A stretch of 64,000 nt of DNA, from assembly GCA_021794015.1 (NCBI GenBank), contig JAJYRQ010000012.1:1-64000 (forward strand), written 5' to 3'. The notes under the pieces are model-generated. The model did not search any database and had not been told where the DNA came from. It was given only the letters and a program-made list of their open reading frames with translations. Numbering within the stretch: position 1 is the stretch's first letter; each line of letters starts with the position of its first letter. This DNA comes from Deltaproteobacteria bacterium. GTDB taxonomy: Bacteria > Desulfobacterota > Binatia > Binatales > Binataceae. The translations under genes and the position numbers were made by a program. Shown piece by piece: positions 1 through 7,957 of this stretch.

Positions 1-173
1 TCGGTCACCCCAAGCCTGGCCGCCAGCGCGCGTATGCTCTCGCCGGCCGCGCTGCCCAGCACGATGCGCGCGCGCGTGGCCAGCGCCTGCGGGATGCTAT
101 GGGTGCGCAACCACGCCTCCAGTTGCTTGCGGTCTGCCGCCCTCACTTCCACTCCACCTGCTTTTACGCCCAT
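1..173 (-). CDS. IS630-family transposase, N-terminal part (runs off window)
   Basis: Reading the minus strand from the ATG at 173 gives 57 codons without a stop, continuing past base 1. The visible part is the N-terminal helix-turn-helix typical of IS630 transposases: a short lead, then LEAWLRTHSIPQALATRAR, IVLGSAAGESI and IRALAARLGVT. This matches the family pattern in which an arginine-rich helix precedes 'ArIVLlaaeG.s...iA.rLgvs'. The DDE catalytic domain would lie outside the window, so activity cannot be judged. It is in the same orientation as livG, downstream of it. Confidence 0.7.
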   Translation of the reverse strand, partial: MGVKAGGVEVRAADRKQLEAWLRTHSIPQALATRARIVLGSAAGESIRALAARLGVT

Positions 174-218
174 GCTGCATAGACGAACAAACCCATATTT
201 AATTCAGAGACGGGACAC
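1..218 (-). mobile_element. IS630-family insertion sequence, partial, with its terminal end
   Basis: The element is cut by the window edge. Its end is at 218: on the minus strand the run GTGTCCCGTCTCTGAATT begins immediately after a TA dinucleotide (219-220), which is the target duplicated by IS630/mariner elements. The transposase start lies 45 bases inside. The TA is also the first two bases of the livG stop codon. I infer family and end from the TA plus the transposase N-terminus. The other end is outside the window. Confidence 0.65.
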
Positions 219-991
219 TAGACGCTCCCGAGGTAGGCGTGGATAACCTCGGCGTTGTTCTGCACCTCGGCAGGCGCGCCTTCGGCTATCTTACGGCCGA
301 AATTCAAGACGACCACCTTGGTGGAAATCTGCATCACGAGGTCCATCCGGTGTTCGATGAGCAGCACGGTCACGTTGTGGCGGTCGCGAATGTCACAGAT
401 GAGCCGCGCCAGGCCGCTTAGCTCCTCGTGGTTAAGCCCGCCTGCCGGCTCGTCCAGCAGGAGCAGCCTGGGCTTGGCCACCAGCGCTCGTGCCAGTTCG
501 ATTCGCTTAAGCGTTCCGTACGGAAGCCCCGCGGCAAGGTGGTCGGCAACCGGGCGCAAGCCGAGAAACTCCAGCATCTCGAGCGCCGACTGTCTGGCCG
601 CTCGCTCCTCGGCAGAGACTGACGGCAGGCGCAGGGCGTTGCCCAGGTAGCCGCTGCGGGTGCGGCTGTGCAGCCCCACCATCACGTTCTCGACCACCGC
701 CATGTGCGGGAAGAGTGCCAGGTTCTGAAACGTGCGGCCGATTCCCAGGCCTGCGATCCGGTAACGCGGCAGGGCGAAGATCGACTTTCCTGCGAACGCA
801 ATATCTCCCCGCTGAGGAGCGTAGAGCCGGCTCAGGCAGTTGAAAAGCGTCGTCTTGCCCGCGCCGTTGGGGCCGATCAGACCGACAATCTGCCCCTGCT
901 CGACATCGAAGGAAACCCCTTCCAGCGCCACGATCCCGGAGAATCGCACCGTTAGGTCGCGAACCGAGAGCAAAGGAAGGTCGCTATGCAT
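218..991 (-). CDS. livG: Branched-chain amino acid-type ABC transporter ATP-binding protein (LivG-like)
   Basis: Cytoplasmic ATPase of a Liv-type (HAAT) importer, which powers uptake of branched-chain amino acids or related compounds such as amides and aromatic acids. The 257-aa protein has Walker A GPNGAGKTT (about 40-48), the Q-loop region RTFQNLALF, a signature region PYGTLKRIELARAL, Walker B LLLLDEPAGGL and the switch His in IEHRMD. The insertion with LRLPSV before the signature region is typical of LivG. I chose the ATG at 991; an in-frame TTG at 997 is weaker. No livF, livH, livM or binding protein is visible, so partners must lie elsewhere or were lost. The stop codon TAG is shared with the edge of an IS630 element, so the natural C-terminus may have been a little different. 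Confidence 0.85.
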   Translation of the reverse strand: MHSDLPLLSVRDLTVRFSGIVALEGVSFDVEQGQIVGLIGPNGAGKTTLFNCLSRLYAPQRGDIAFAGKSIFALPRYRIAGLGIGRTFQNLALFPHMAVVENVMVGLHSRTRSGYLGNALRLPSVSAEERAARQSALEMLEFLGLRPVADHLAAGLPYGTLKRIELARALVAKPRLLLLDEPAGGLNHEELSGLARLICDIRDRHNVTVLLIEHRMDLVMQISTKVVVLNFGRKIAEGAPAEVQNNAEVIHAYLGSV

Positions 992-1402
992 CACCAACTA
1001 TGAACGCCCCAATCCGGAGGAGCCTGCAACGCCGACAACTCCAGCCGCCGAGGATTCCTGGTCTTCACCGAGGGTCTCTCCCGAACCCACGTGCGCCGAC
1101 TCCGGCTCCACGCGATCCGGGACCGCCGCAGACGCGCGGCTCGGGCAGGACGACGCCTGAACCGAGACACCTAGGCCGGCCCCGCCAAGAGTAACACGTT
1201 GCTACGGGCCATGGCTTGGCCTTAATCTGCTAGGGTGGATTTTAAATGTCAAGCCTTTCGCCAGCTTATGGCAGAGCCGGCCGGTGGCTCCCGCCCGCAA
1301 ACCCTTCACTACCCAACGCCCTCAGGGCGGACGTCGGCGGCACGTTGCGCGCCGGGCGGGCGATCCGAGCGCATCGCCGGTCTGACCTCCCCCATACGCG
1401 GG
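992..1402. other. Intergenic region, no gene recognised
   Basis: About 410 bases between livG and the tRNA promoter. Short GC-rich open frames exist on the plus strand, but none has a family resemblance, a ribosome site or coding-like composition. I see no repeat or structured RNA beyond scattered GC palindromes. Confidence 0.5.
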
Positions 1403-1432
1403 TGGACAGGGGTGCGGCCGGGTGCTTATCTG
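1403..1432 (+). promoter_or_regulatory. Possible promoter of tRNA-Lys
   Basis: TGGACA (1403-1408) and TATCTG (1427-1432) are separated by 18 bases, placing a start about 13 bases before the tRNA. Both boxes deviate from consensus, so this is a weak call. Confidence 0.35.
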
Positions 1433-1451
1433 ATGGTTCGCGGGTTCTTTT

Positions 1452-1528
1452 GAGCCGTTAGCTCAGGCCGGTAGAGCATCTGACTTTTAATCAGAGGGTC
1501 CCGGGTTCGAGTCCCGGACGGCTCACCA
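1452..1528 (+). tRNA. tRNA-Lys (anticodon TTT), CCA encoded
   Basis: A full cloverleaf can be drawn: acceptor GAGCCGT/ACGGCTC, D-stem GCTC/GAGC, anticodon stem TCTGA/TCAGA with loop CTTTTAA (anticodon TTT), variable loop of 5, T-stem CCGGG/CCCGG with loop TTCGAGT, discriminator A and an encoded CCA at 1526-1528. tRNA genes are common integration sites, and a mobility-gene relic lies about 180 bases downstream. Confidence 0.95.
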
Positions 1529-1709
1529 AAATCCCCTCGAACGACAGGGAGTTCCAAGCATTGACGAAAAGCGGCGGGTACTCGGCTCTTCGGTAAGCAG
1601 TGGCTAAGCAGTTAGGGGGCGAAGGGAAGTCCGTCAGCTTGCGGGCAACCCGCCCCAACCCGCGTCAGCGGGAAGAACCGTATCTTCAGACGCCAGTGAG
1701 AACGAGTCT

Positions 1710-2087
1710 CTAGCTGACAACCTCGACGGAGCGCCTGTCGCAACGAGGCAGAATCTTGCGCGCCGGCGGCGCGGGTGAAGACAAGAGCTTTCGGGAACAG
1801 GTCGGCTCGGCCCAGGCACGCTCCGAATCGGTGGGTGCGTAGCCCACGAGATCAATTCCGAGGACGACCGCCTCGCTCCAGGCGGTGCGGCGCAACGCTT
1901 CCGAGCCGCGGACACGAATCCGTCCACGCCGAGCAGCGGCAAGCTCAGAGGCGTAGCGGATAGCCTCGGGCTCAGGGCCGTTTACCGCAAGAAAGCCAAC
2001 ATGGTCGGTTATCACCGCTTGCTCTGGCTGGTCAGCCCAGACCAGACGGTTCTGAATCTTGAGAAAAGGGGATTCCCCGGCTGCCAC
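1710..2087 (-). pseudogene. Fragment resembling an LPD7-type domain of conjugative relaxases
   Basis: A 125-aa open frame whose middle (about residues 15-85) reads like the LPD7 polyvalent domain found at the end of MobA/TraI-type relaxases: a region with DHVGFLAVNG, a helix EAIRYASELAAARRG, a strand IRVRGSEALRR and then WSEAVVLGIDLVGYAPTDSE. The last 35 residues look random. No relaxase catalytic domain is present, so at best this is a leftover of an integrated plasmid or ICE next to tRNA-Lys. I matched the family by eye, and the ORF could still be fortuitous. It lies downstream of soxZ on the same strand, about 180 bases away. Confidence 0.4.
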
Positions 2088-2265
2088 GCTGGCTGCCCTT
2101 GAGCGTCGGCGCCCCCTGTTCCGGAGGCGAGCCGGAAAGCGGTATATGTTCAGGGTTCGAGGCCATGGCGCCGTGCGGCGTACCGGCCGTTCCCGTTTAG
2201 GCCGCTGGCTCGTGCCGCGCCGGCCGCTCTCTCACAACCCGGCAGGGTTCGCGACGCCGGGCCGC

Positions 2266-2610
2266 TCAACTAACGGCCAGCTTCGACTCTGCGCTCCAAC
2301 GGCCGCCCCAGTTATCTTGCCAAACGATCTTCAGGGTGCCGCTTTGCTCGGCGCGCATCGTGAAACCCAGGAAGGGGTTGGTGCTGACAGCTATGCCCCA
2401 CTGCGCGGTCATCAGCGGCTTGCCATTGAAGCTCGCGGCCACTGTCCGCACAAAATGGGCGGGCGCTTCTGCAACAACGAACCGGCCTTGCTCATCTTTG
2501 TGCAGGCCGGTAGCCATCGGGTGCATGATTAGGCAATGGATCTCCACCAAGTCGCCCTTCTTGGCGCTGGCGGGCATGCTGATCATAGGGTTGCCTATAT
2601 TCTGTGCCAT
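2266..2610 (-). CDS. soxZ: Sulfur-oxidation carrier subunit SoxZ
   Basis: SoxZ is the periplasmic partner of SoxY; the SoxYZ heterodimer carries sulfur intermediates during thiosulfate oxidation. The protein is 114 aa, close to the usual 100-110. It shows the SoxZ pattern: KKGDLVEIHCLIMHPMATG near the start, then FNGKPLMTAQWG and NPFLGFTMRAEQSGTLKIVWQDN. It has no signal peptide, as expected for a subunit exported with its partner. It is the last gene of the long minus-strand sulfur island, 34 bases after soxY. Neither soxXA, soxB nor soxCD is in the window, so SoxYZ may serve here as a carrier or delivery protein rather than in a complete Sox cycle. Confidence 0.93.
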   Translation of the reverse strand: MAQNIGNPMISMPASAKKGDLVEIHCLIMHPMATGLHKDEQGRFVVAEAPAHFVRTVAASFNGKPLMTAQWGIAVSTNPFLGFTMRAEQSGTLKIVWQDNWGGRWSAESKLAVS

Positions 2611-2644
2611 CGATGCTTTCCCCTATCGCTGCGAAGGCGGGCAA

Positions 2645-3145
2645 TCAGCCGCAGCCGCTGATGGTGACCCGGACTTCCCGCACCGCGGCCATCAGCAAGC
2701 CTTTGTTGGTCTTCGCGACGGCGCGAACGTTGGAAGTATCGCCCATCTTGATGCGTAGCCGAAAATAGGCCCTGCCGCTGGCGGGAGTGAAATGGAATTC
2801 GCTGGCTAACGGCTTCGGGTTCTTATCCACATAGAGGTAGACCGTCTTAACGTAGTCGTCAGCCGTCATGGGCGAGTCGACCTCAACGCTGACCGGCACC
2901 TCGGCCCCATTCTCGGCGGTGGCCGGCGCCTTGAGCTTCACCCTCGCGGACAAAGGGACGTCGCCCTTGCCGACCGTCTGCCTCAAGGCATCGGCGAGCG
3001 TCCTGGCCTCAAAGGCCTGGCTTGGCTGGACCGCGGCGTTGTCGGCGCAAGCGCGGCGGCGAGCGAACGCCGCCAGCCCGGCGGTGGCGCCGGCGGCAAG
3101 GGTGATGCGGAGGAAATCACGTCTTCTCATTTTGACCCGGGTCAC
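2645..3145 (-). CDS. soxY: Sulfur-oxidation carrier protein SoxY
   Basis: SoxY binds sulfur intermediates covalently on a C-terminal Cys swinging arm. The 166-aa protein has a Tat signal (RRRDFLRITLAAGATAGLAAF), an Ig-like body (VKLKAPATAENGAEVPVSVEV, YLYVDKNPKPLASEFHF) and the tail TISGCG. The canonical tail is GGCGG, so here the active Cys is followed by a single Gly. The start at 3145 gives a short lead before the twin arginines; an in-frame ATG five codons later (3130) is also possible. soxZ follows directly. Sure of family; the role of the shortened tail is unknown. Confidence 0.92.
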   Translation of the reverse strand: MTRVKMRRRDFLRITLAAGATAGLAAFARRRACADNAAVQPSQAFEARTLADALRQTVGKGDVPLSARVKLKAPATAENGAEVPVSVEVDSPMTADDYVKTVYLYVDKNPKPLASEFHFTPASGRAYFRLRIKMGDTSNVRAVAKTNKGLLMAAVREVRVTISGCG

Positions 3146-3487
3146 GGTAAAGACCCCCTTTCTCTCGCTCTTCGTGCCTCAACGGATAGTAGGCGGAACG
3201 CCGATGGCGGCGCCCCTGCTTTCACCGGAAGACCAGGCGGGAGCCGACGGCGACTTCCGGCCTGAGCCGGGCACCAAGCAGTAAGCTCGCTGCGGGTCGC
3301 GGGCGCGGCCGTCGCCATGGCAGCAGGAAAGCCGGGGACTCGGCGTTGGTTCTCCGCGTGAACCTGGCCACCTGTGCGCAGCCCTGTAGGCAAGACCCGA
3401 CCGACCCTTTCCACGGCCAAGCTGCCGCCAACCACCGCGCGACAAGCGGCGTGCAGCCTCGCCCCGCGCCCGCCCGAACACCTGCCA
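3146..3487. other. Gap between Rieske gene and soxY, no gene recognised
   Basis: 342 bases, all GC-rich. Open frames on the minus strand encode arginine-rich sequence without recognisable motifs. The space could hold a separate soxYZ promoter, but I see no convincing boxes. Confidence 0.4.
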
Positions 3488-4204
3488 TCAGCACCCCGCG
3501 GCGCTCACAACCTCTTTGCTGTACCGGCTCAACGGGGTCACAACCGTTCTCCCCTCGACTTTCCGCCTCCACTGTCCGGGGCCATACGTCTCTACGAGTT
3601 GCTCCCTGTAAGCAACGAAAAAATCGTCGAACAACGCCGCTCCCAGAATGCCGGTTGCGGATAGCGTCTGGGTGGCCGGTTCGTAGCGCAGCACAACGGT
3701 GGCCAGCCGTTGTGGCGCAGGCCCGGACAGGACGGCGGCGCCGCTTGCGGGGTCGTAGACACTGTGGTGGGCGCAGCACACGATCACGCGGCTGCGCCCG
3801 GCGATCCTGTTCGCCCCGCTCGCGTAGGAAATCGCACTCCTTTGCCTGCTCGGGTAGGCCAGTTGATGGGCACAGATGGCTGAATAGGCCACAAGCGAAG
3901 CCGCCGGCCCCACCCCTCCGGGCCAACGATACGAAACCCCGTCGCCGCGCGACAACTCTCTCGGGGACGCCGCAGCCCCGAGATTCATCAGGAAGCACGG
4001 GGTGCTCACGTAAGGATAAGCGAACACCAGCGCCTCAGCGGTTTCGAGCCCGCGTGCCGCCAGCGGCTTCCCTGCGTCGTCCACAAGCAGGGCCTCGGCC
4101 CACCGTGTAAACTCGCCGCGCCGGACAGCCCCAGCCACCAGGCGGTCGGCGACCGCAACGGTGGCAAGGCCGGCGCACAGGCCGAGAACTGACTTTTCTC
4201 TCAT
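3488..4204 (-). CDS. Rieske-type [2Fe-2S] protein, probably exported, beside fccB
   Basis: 238 aa with a hydrophobic N-terminus (VLGLCAGLATVAVADRLVAG) that could be an anchor or signal. The C-terminal half has an unusual Rieske pair: ICAHQL as the first Cys-X-His box, and VIVCCAHHSVYDPASGAAVLSGPAP as the second Cys-X-X-His box with the usual downstream Gly/Pro-rich loop. The first box lacks the canonical Gly-Cys, so the disulfide may differ from the cytochrome bc1 type. It follows fccB by 60 bases and precedes soxY. I infer an electron-transfer role for the flavoprotein or Sox carrier. The ATG at 4204 was preferred to a GTG at 4219. No quinol oxidase partner is nearby. Confidence 0.72.
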   Translation of the reverse strand: MREKSVLGLCAGLATVAVADRLVAGAVRRGEFTRWAEALLVDDAGKPLAARGLETAEALVFAYPYVSTPCFLMNLGAAASPRELSRGDGVSYRWPGGVGPAASLVAYSAICAHQLAYPSRQRSAISYASGANRIAGRSRVIVCCAHHSVYDPASGAAVLSGPAPQRLATVVLRYEPATQTLSATGILGAALFDDFFVAYREQLVETYGPGQWRRKVEGRTVVTPLSRYSKEVVSAAGC

Positions 4205-4264
4205 GCTCTGACCCCACACCCGTCAGGCGTGTTCCCGGAGGACCGCGCCGCTACCCATCGGCGA

Positions 4265-5617
4265 TCAGGCGAACATGTCTCGAAAAAGCCCCCGGGCCCA
4301 CTCCAGATAAGCCTCGGCCATCGCATGGTCTCGCTGCTCGAACAGCTTCACGTTGGCGAATTGGAAACTTTTCGTCTTCTTGTCATAGGCATAGTGGGCA
4401 TCGACCGCTATGGCCTCCGTCGGGCTCCCGTTGACCATCGAATAACACAGCGTTTCCGGGCTCTCCCACGGGATCTTTTTGTTCTGGGCCCGCGCCGCCA
4501 GCACCTTGGCTACGTACGCGCCTTCGGAGTTGGCAGTGTTGGCGCTCTTCGAGTACGGCATGGGGCGCGCATCGCCGGTCACATACACATGCTCGTCGCC
4601 GGGAACGTTATAGTAGTAGGGATCGATTCGGGCTTCCTTCTGGGGGCTCTGGCGATCCACCAATCCCATCTGCTCAATTAGCAGCCCGGCCCGCACTCCC
4701 GGATAAATCGCGGCGTCGTCGAACCCGTACGAGGTAAACTCGGTCTTGAGAAGGCGCTTTTCCACGTCCACCGACTTGATTTCCACTGACGGCTTGTACT
4801 CGATGATGTCCTTGTAGAGTTGGTCGAAGGCCGCGTGGAAGCCCTTCGCCTTGATCGTAATGTCCGGGTTGGCGTCGAGCACCAGCACCTTGCCCTTGAT
4901 GCTCTTGCGCTTGAACCACGAGGCGATCATGCAGGCCCGCTCATACGGGGCCGGCAGGCAACGATAGTTGCCGCTCGGCACGGACTGGACGAAAATCCCG
5001 CCCTCGAAGCTATGGACTTTGTTGCGGATCGTTACGTGCTCCGTGGGCATGACGAACCCACCGGGGTAAGCCGTACGCAGCGCGTACTCGACCTCGGGCT
5101 CCTTGACCCCGATGCGGCCGTAGTCGTAATCGATGCCCGGCGCCACCACCAGGAAATCGTACCCGATCTCGCCCAGGTTGGTATAAAGCCTGCGCGCGGC
5201 CCGGTCGAGCCCGGTGGCAGTTGCACTGAAGTAGACGAACTTGTGGTTCCTCGCCGCATCAAGGAAGCTGTAGTTGGCCCGAAATTCCAGATTGATTAGG
5301 TCGTCGTACCATAAATTGCTGGTGAAGCAGGAGGCGTACATGTCTCGTCTGTCCACCACCACCACGTCGAACTTTGGGTAGGCGCGCTTGGCATGTTTGG
5401 CAATCGTGAGCCCCGAGGTGCCCGCCCCCACGATCACCAGGCGCGGACCCCTTGCTTTGGGCAGCTCGGCCTTCCCCTTGCCCCCGACGAGAGGCGCCGC
5501 CTCGGCGCGCGGTGCCGAGCCACGGCCGCCGACTGAGGCGGCGGCCACCCCGGCTGTGACCAGCGCGCATTTCTTCAGGACCGATCGGCGAGATTCCATC
5601 GCTAGCTTATTGTCCAT
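4265..5617 (-). CDS. fccB: FccB/SoxF-like sulfide dehydrogenase flavoprotein
   Basis: FAD protein of the flavocytochrome c sulfide dehydrogenase/SoxF family, which oxidises sulfide in the periplasm. The 450-aa protein begins with a Tat-like leader (ESRRSVLKKCALVTAGVAAASVGG), then the FAD fold VIVGAGTSGLTIAK (about 61-74), a conserved Cys in DMYASCFTSNLW (about 97), YRCLPAPYERACM in the middle and the second FAD contact VTGDARPMPYSKSANTANSEG. The ATG at 5617 is fixed by the ribosome site GAGGGAGGAG. The cytochrome subunit that normally accepts its electrons (FccA/SoxE) is absent here; the next gene encodes a Rieske protein instead. Confidence 0.9.
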   Translation of the reverse strand: MDNKLAMESRRSVLKKCALVTAGVAAASVGGRGSAPRAEAAPLVGGKGKAELPKARGPRLVIVGAGTSGLTIAKHAKRAYPKFDVVVVDRRDMYASCFTSNLWYDDLINLEFRANYSFLDAARNHKFVYFSATATGLDRAARRLYTNLGEIGYDFLVVAPGIDYDYGRIGVKEPEVEYALRTAYPGGFVMPTEHVTIRNKVHSFEGGIFVQSVPSGNYRCLPAPYERACMIASWFKRKSIKGKVLVLDANPDITIKAKGFHAAFDQLYKDIIEYKPSVEIKSVDVEKRLLKTEFTSYGFDDAAIYPGVRAGLLIEQMGLVDRQSPQKEARIDPYYYNVPGDEHVYVTGDARPMPYSKSANTANSEGAYVAKVLAARAQNKKIPWESPETLCYSMVNGSPTEAIAVDAHYAYDKKTKSFQFANVKLFEQRDHAMAEAYLEWARGLFRDMFA

Positions 5618-5833
5618 TGTCTCCTCCCTCTTTGGTTGGCTGGCGGCGGGCCAGCTCGGTGTCAGGCTGGCCCGCCGCGTGTTACCTGACCATCCCGCCG
5701 AGCCGCCTGCGCGGCACAGCAACGCCCGCCCGCTGCGAGCTGCGGCGGCGAACCGCACCCGCTTTATCAGCGAGCAGTGGAGAACGGCCGGAGGGTTGCC
5801 GCTCCGGCCGGTGCTTCAGCTCTGCGTGTGACT

Positions 5834-6817
5834 TCAGGTTGTTTTCTCCGGAATTCGGTCGAGATTCTCTTGTTCGCCAACCTGTTCCTCTCGAATGCGG
5901 CTCTGGCGTATGTCAGCGGCGTCTATGCGCATAAGTTCCTGCTTGCCGACACGCCCACCCTGGCGCACCAGGCGCCAGGCCTGGCAAAGCTTGATGCGGT
6001 CGATCGCATTGCGCACGGTGCGGCCATTGGCAAAGTCCGGTCCGCAGAGCAGCGGACGCAGGTACTCCCGGAAGGCTGAGCGAGCCTCCGAGTCCCATCT
6101 ATACATCTGCTGCGACAACATCAGGTCGGCGATCTGCGTCAGTTCCGCAAGCGTGTAGTCGGGAAAGTCGATATGATAGGCGATCCGGGAATGCAATCCC
6201 GGATTCCCCGCGAAAAGCCCCCGCATTTTTTCCTTGTACCCCGCAAGGATCACCACCAGCTCGGCGCGCCGGTTTTCCATCGCCTCGAGCAGCATCTCGA
6301 TTGCTTCCAGGCCGTAGTCGCGCTCGTTGCCGGGCCGATAAAGATGGTAGGCCTCATCGACGAAGAGCACGCCGCCGGTCGCTTTTCCTAAAACGTCGCG
6401 CGTCTTGGGCGCGGTATGGCCCACGTACCGGCCGATGAGATCGGCGCGCGTTGCCACAACCAGGTGCCCCTGGCTGAGATAGCCCAGCCGCTTAAGGACC
6501 CGGGCCATCCTGAGCGCAACCGTCGTCTTGCCGGTGCCCGGTCTGCCGGTGAAGCACATATGCAGCGTTGGCGTGGCGCCGGTCAGGCCGGCGCTATGCC
6601 GCAGCAGGGCCACCAGCGCAAAGGCGGCGATGTCGCGGATTCGCGCCTTCACCTGCTCAAGGCCGACGAGCTCGCGGTCGATCTCGTCCAGCGCGGCCAA
6701 AACGTCAGACCGCCTGAGGGCTTCGCCGATGTCCACGGGCCCGTCGGTCCCGCCGGCGTGGTGCGACGCGCCCCAAGCGGCGTCGCTGGCGGCTGGCCCT
6801 ATTTGCTCGGCTGCCAT
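5834..6817 (-). CDS. cbbX: AAA+ ATPase, CbbX family (red-type Rubisco activase-like)
   Basis: CbbX proteins are hexameric AAA+ remodelers that release inhibitory sugar phosphates from red-type Rubisco. The 327-aa protein has Walker A GRPGTGKTT (91-99), a pore-loop segment RYVGHTAPKT (about 130-139), Walker B GVLFVDEAYHL (about 149-159), sensor VVILAGYKEKM and the arginine-finger region NPGLHSRIAYHIDFPDY. All features needed for ATPase activity are present. It is slightly longer than typical CbbX because of an N-terminal extension. No Rubisco gene is in the window; the neighbours are sulfur-transfer genes and fccB. Its client could be a Rubisco encoded elsewhere or another complex. Confidence 0.85.
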   Translation of the reverse strand: MAAEQIGPAASDAAWGASHHAGGTDGPVDIGEALRRSDVLAALDEIDRELVGLEQVKARIRDIAAFALVALLRHSAGLTGATPTLHMCFTGRPGTGKTTVALRMARVLKRLGYLSQGHLVVATRADLIGRYVGHTAPKTRDVLGKATGGVLFVDEAYHLYRPGNERDYGLEAIEMLLEAMENRRAELVVILAGYKEKMRGLFAGNPGLHSRIAYHIDFPDYTLAELTQIADLMLSQQMYRWDSEARSAFREYLRPLLCGPDFANGRTVRNAIDRIKLCQAWRLVRQGGRVGKQELMRIDAADIRQSRIREEQVGEQENLDRIPEKTT

Positions 6818-6899
6818 CGCCCCTTCCTGCGCAACCGACCGCGGGCAAGGCGCCGCTGAGACAACCCCACCCCCGCCAGCTCGCCGGCGCCACGCCGGT

Positions 6900-7163
6900 T
6901 CAACGATTCGAGCACCGCCCGTCTCCTTTTTTGATCACCGCGCAGCGAACACCCAACCGCTCCGTAGAGCAGAGTAAAAGGTTGCCGGTCATGCGGCACC
7001 AAGCCGCCAGGCTCAGCTCCGACTCGCGATCGGTGAGCAGAAGCCCGAGGATGTCCCCCTGCGTCATGCGCGCGAGCGCGGCGCGCGCGCCGAGCAGCGG
7101 ATAGGGCATCGGCATGCCCCGGCAGTCCACCCGCCAAAGCAACGCCTGAACTCGAGGGCCCAT
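6900..7163 (-). CDS. TusA-like protein lacking the catalytic cysteine
   Basis: 87 aa with the TusA/SirA fold: a strand followed by VDCRGMPMPYPLLGARAAL, where TusA has DCRGLLCPLPLL. The sulfur-accepting Cys of the CPxP motif is replaced by Met (residue 19), while the Cys in DCRG is kept. The second half (GDILGLLLTDRESELSLAAWCRMTGN) follows the family. It starts 3 bases after the dsrE3A stop, so it is translationally linked to the sulfur relay genes. The substitution argues against normal persulfide transfer. A structural or regulatory partner role, or sulfur binding at Cys14, are possible alternatives. Confidence 0.7.
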   Translation of the reverse strand: MGPRVQALLWRVDCRGMPMPYPLLGARAALARMTQGDILGLLLTDRESELSLAAWCRMTGNLLLCSTERLGVRCAVIKKGDGRCSNR

Positions 7164-7166
7164 CGA

Positions 7167-7646
7167 TCAAATGAACAGACTCACGTCCGCTTCGCTCGCG
7201 TACTCGAGAAAGGTTGCGGCGCCGCCCACCTCGATCCCATCGACCAGTTCCTCCTTTTTCACCCCCATCAGGTCCATCGTCATCTGGCAACCGATAAGCC
7301 GAGCCCCTCCTTCCCGGCAAACATCGAGTAGGTCGGGGAGCGTCGCTACGTGCGCCTTCTTGATCCAGCTTTTCATCATCATGGTTGCCATCGCGGTCAT
7401 GCCCGGCAGGGCGCCAATGATGTTTGGCACCGGCACCGGCATCGCCGGATTGGCGAGCGAGGGCACCTTCAGGTGCTCGAGCTTTGCCTTCTTGATGATG
7501 TCGAGGCCGTAGAAGGTAAAGAAAATCCCTGCCTCCCAATCCATCGAGATCGCCGTGCTGGCCAGGATGAGCGGGGGATATGCCATGTCCAGGGTGCCCT
7601 TCGAGGCGATGAGGGCGACTCGCTTGACGCCGTTAGCTTTTGACAT
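7167..7646 (-). CDS. dsrE3A: DsrE3A-like sulfurtransferase
   Basis: Member of the DsrE/DsrF/DsrH-like family that, with TusA, hands sulfane sulfur to the cytoplasmic sHdr pathway. The 159-aa protein has MAYPPLILASTAISMDWEAGIFFTFYG near the start and the conserved sulfur-binding Cys in GGARLIGCQMTMDLMG (Cys120), followed by GGAATFLEYA. I chose the ATG at 7646 because of the ribosome site AGGAGGAAGAG; the frame is open for another 43 codons upstream but overlaps tusA. The tusA-dsrE3A pairing is typical of sHdr and rhodanese-TusA-DsrE clusters. Confidence 0.9.
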   Translation of the reverse strand: MSKANGVKRVALIASKGTLDMAYPPLILASTAISMDWEAGIFFTFYGLDIIKKAKLEHLKVPSLANPAMPVPVPNIIGALPGMTAMATMMMKSWIKKAHVATLPDLLDVCREGGARLIGCQMTMDLMGVKKEELVDGIEVGGAATFLEYASEADVSLFI

Positions 7647-7687
7647 TGGGCTCTTCCTCCTGGCGCGCGGCATCGGCCGCGTGCCGC

Positions 7688-7933
7688 CTATTCCTTTGCC
7701 TTGCGAATATAAAAGAGATAGACGCCGCCGTTCTCGGTCCATCCAATGAGTTCGTTGCCGGTCTGCCGCGCCCAAGCTTCGAAGTCCTTTACCGCCCCCT
7801 TGTCGGTGGCTTCGACCCGAAGCACCTGGCCCAGAGCGATTTCTCTTATCGCCTTGCGCGCCTTGATCACGGGGATCGGGCAGAGCAGCCCCTTGGCGTC
7901 CAGCACCTTGTCGGTCTGGCTTGGTTCATCCAT
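7688..7933 (-). CDS. tusA: Sulfur carrier protein TusA
   Basis: Cytoplasmic sulfur carrier. The 81-aa protein has the family motif LDAKGLLCPIPVIKARKAI with the persulfide-forming Cys18 in CPIP, then VLRVEATDKGAVKDFEAWARQTGNELIG. Ribosome site AGGAGG at the right distance from ATG 7933. It sits between lbpA and dsrE3A, as expected for an sHdr island, and contrasts with the Cys-less paralogue two genes downstream. Confidence 0.95.
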   Translation of the reverse strand: MDEPSQTDKVLDAKGLLCPIPVIKARKAIREIALGQVLRVEATDKGAVKDFEAWARQTGNELIGWTENGGVYLFYIRKAKE

Positions 7934-7957
7934 AAGCTCTTTTCCTCCTGCTGGCGT

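Noticed and set aside
2153..2161. GGGTTCGAG similar to the tRNA T-loop, as a possible att duplicate
   Set aside because: Nine bases of match are too short and too common to call an attachment site.
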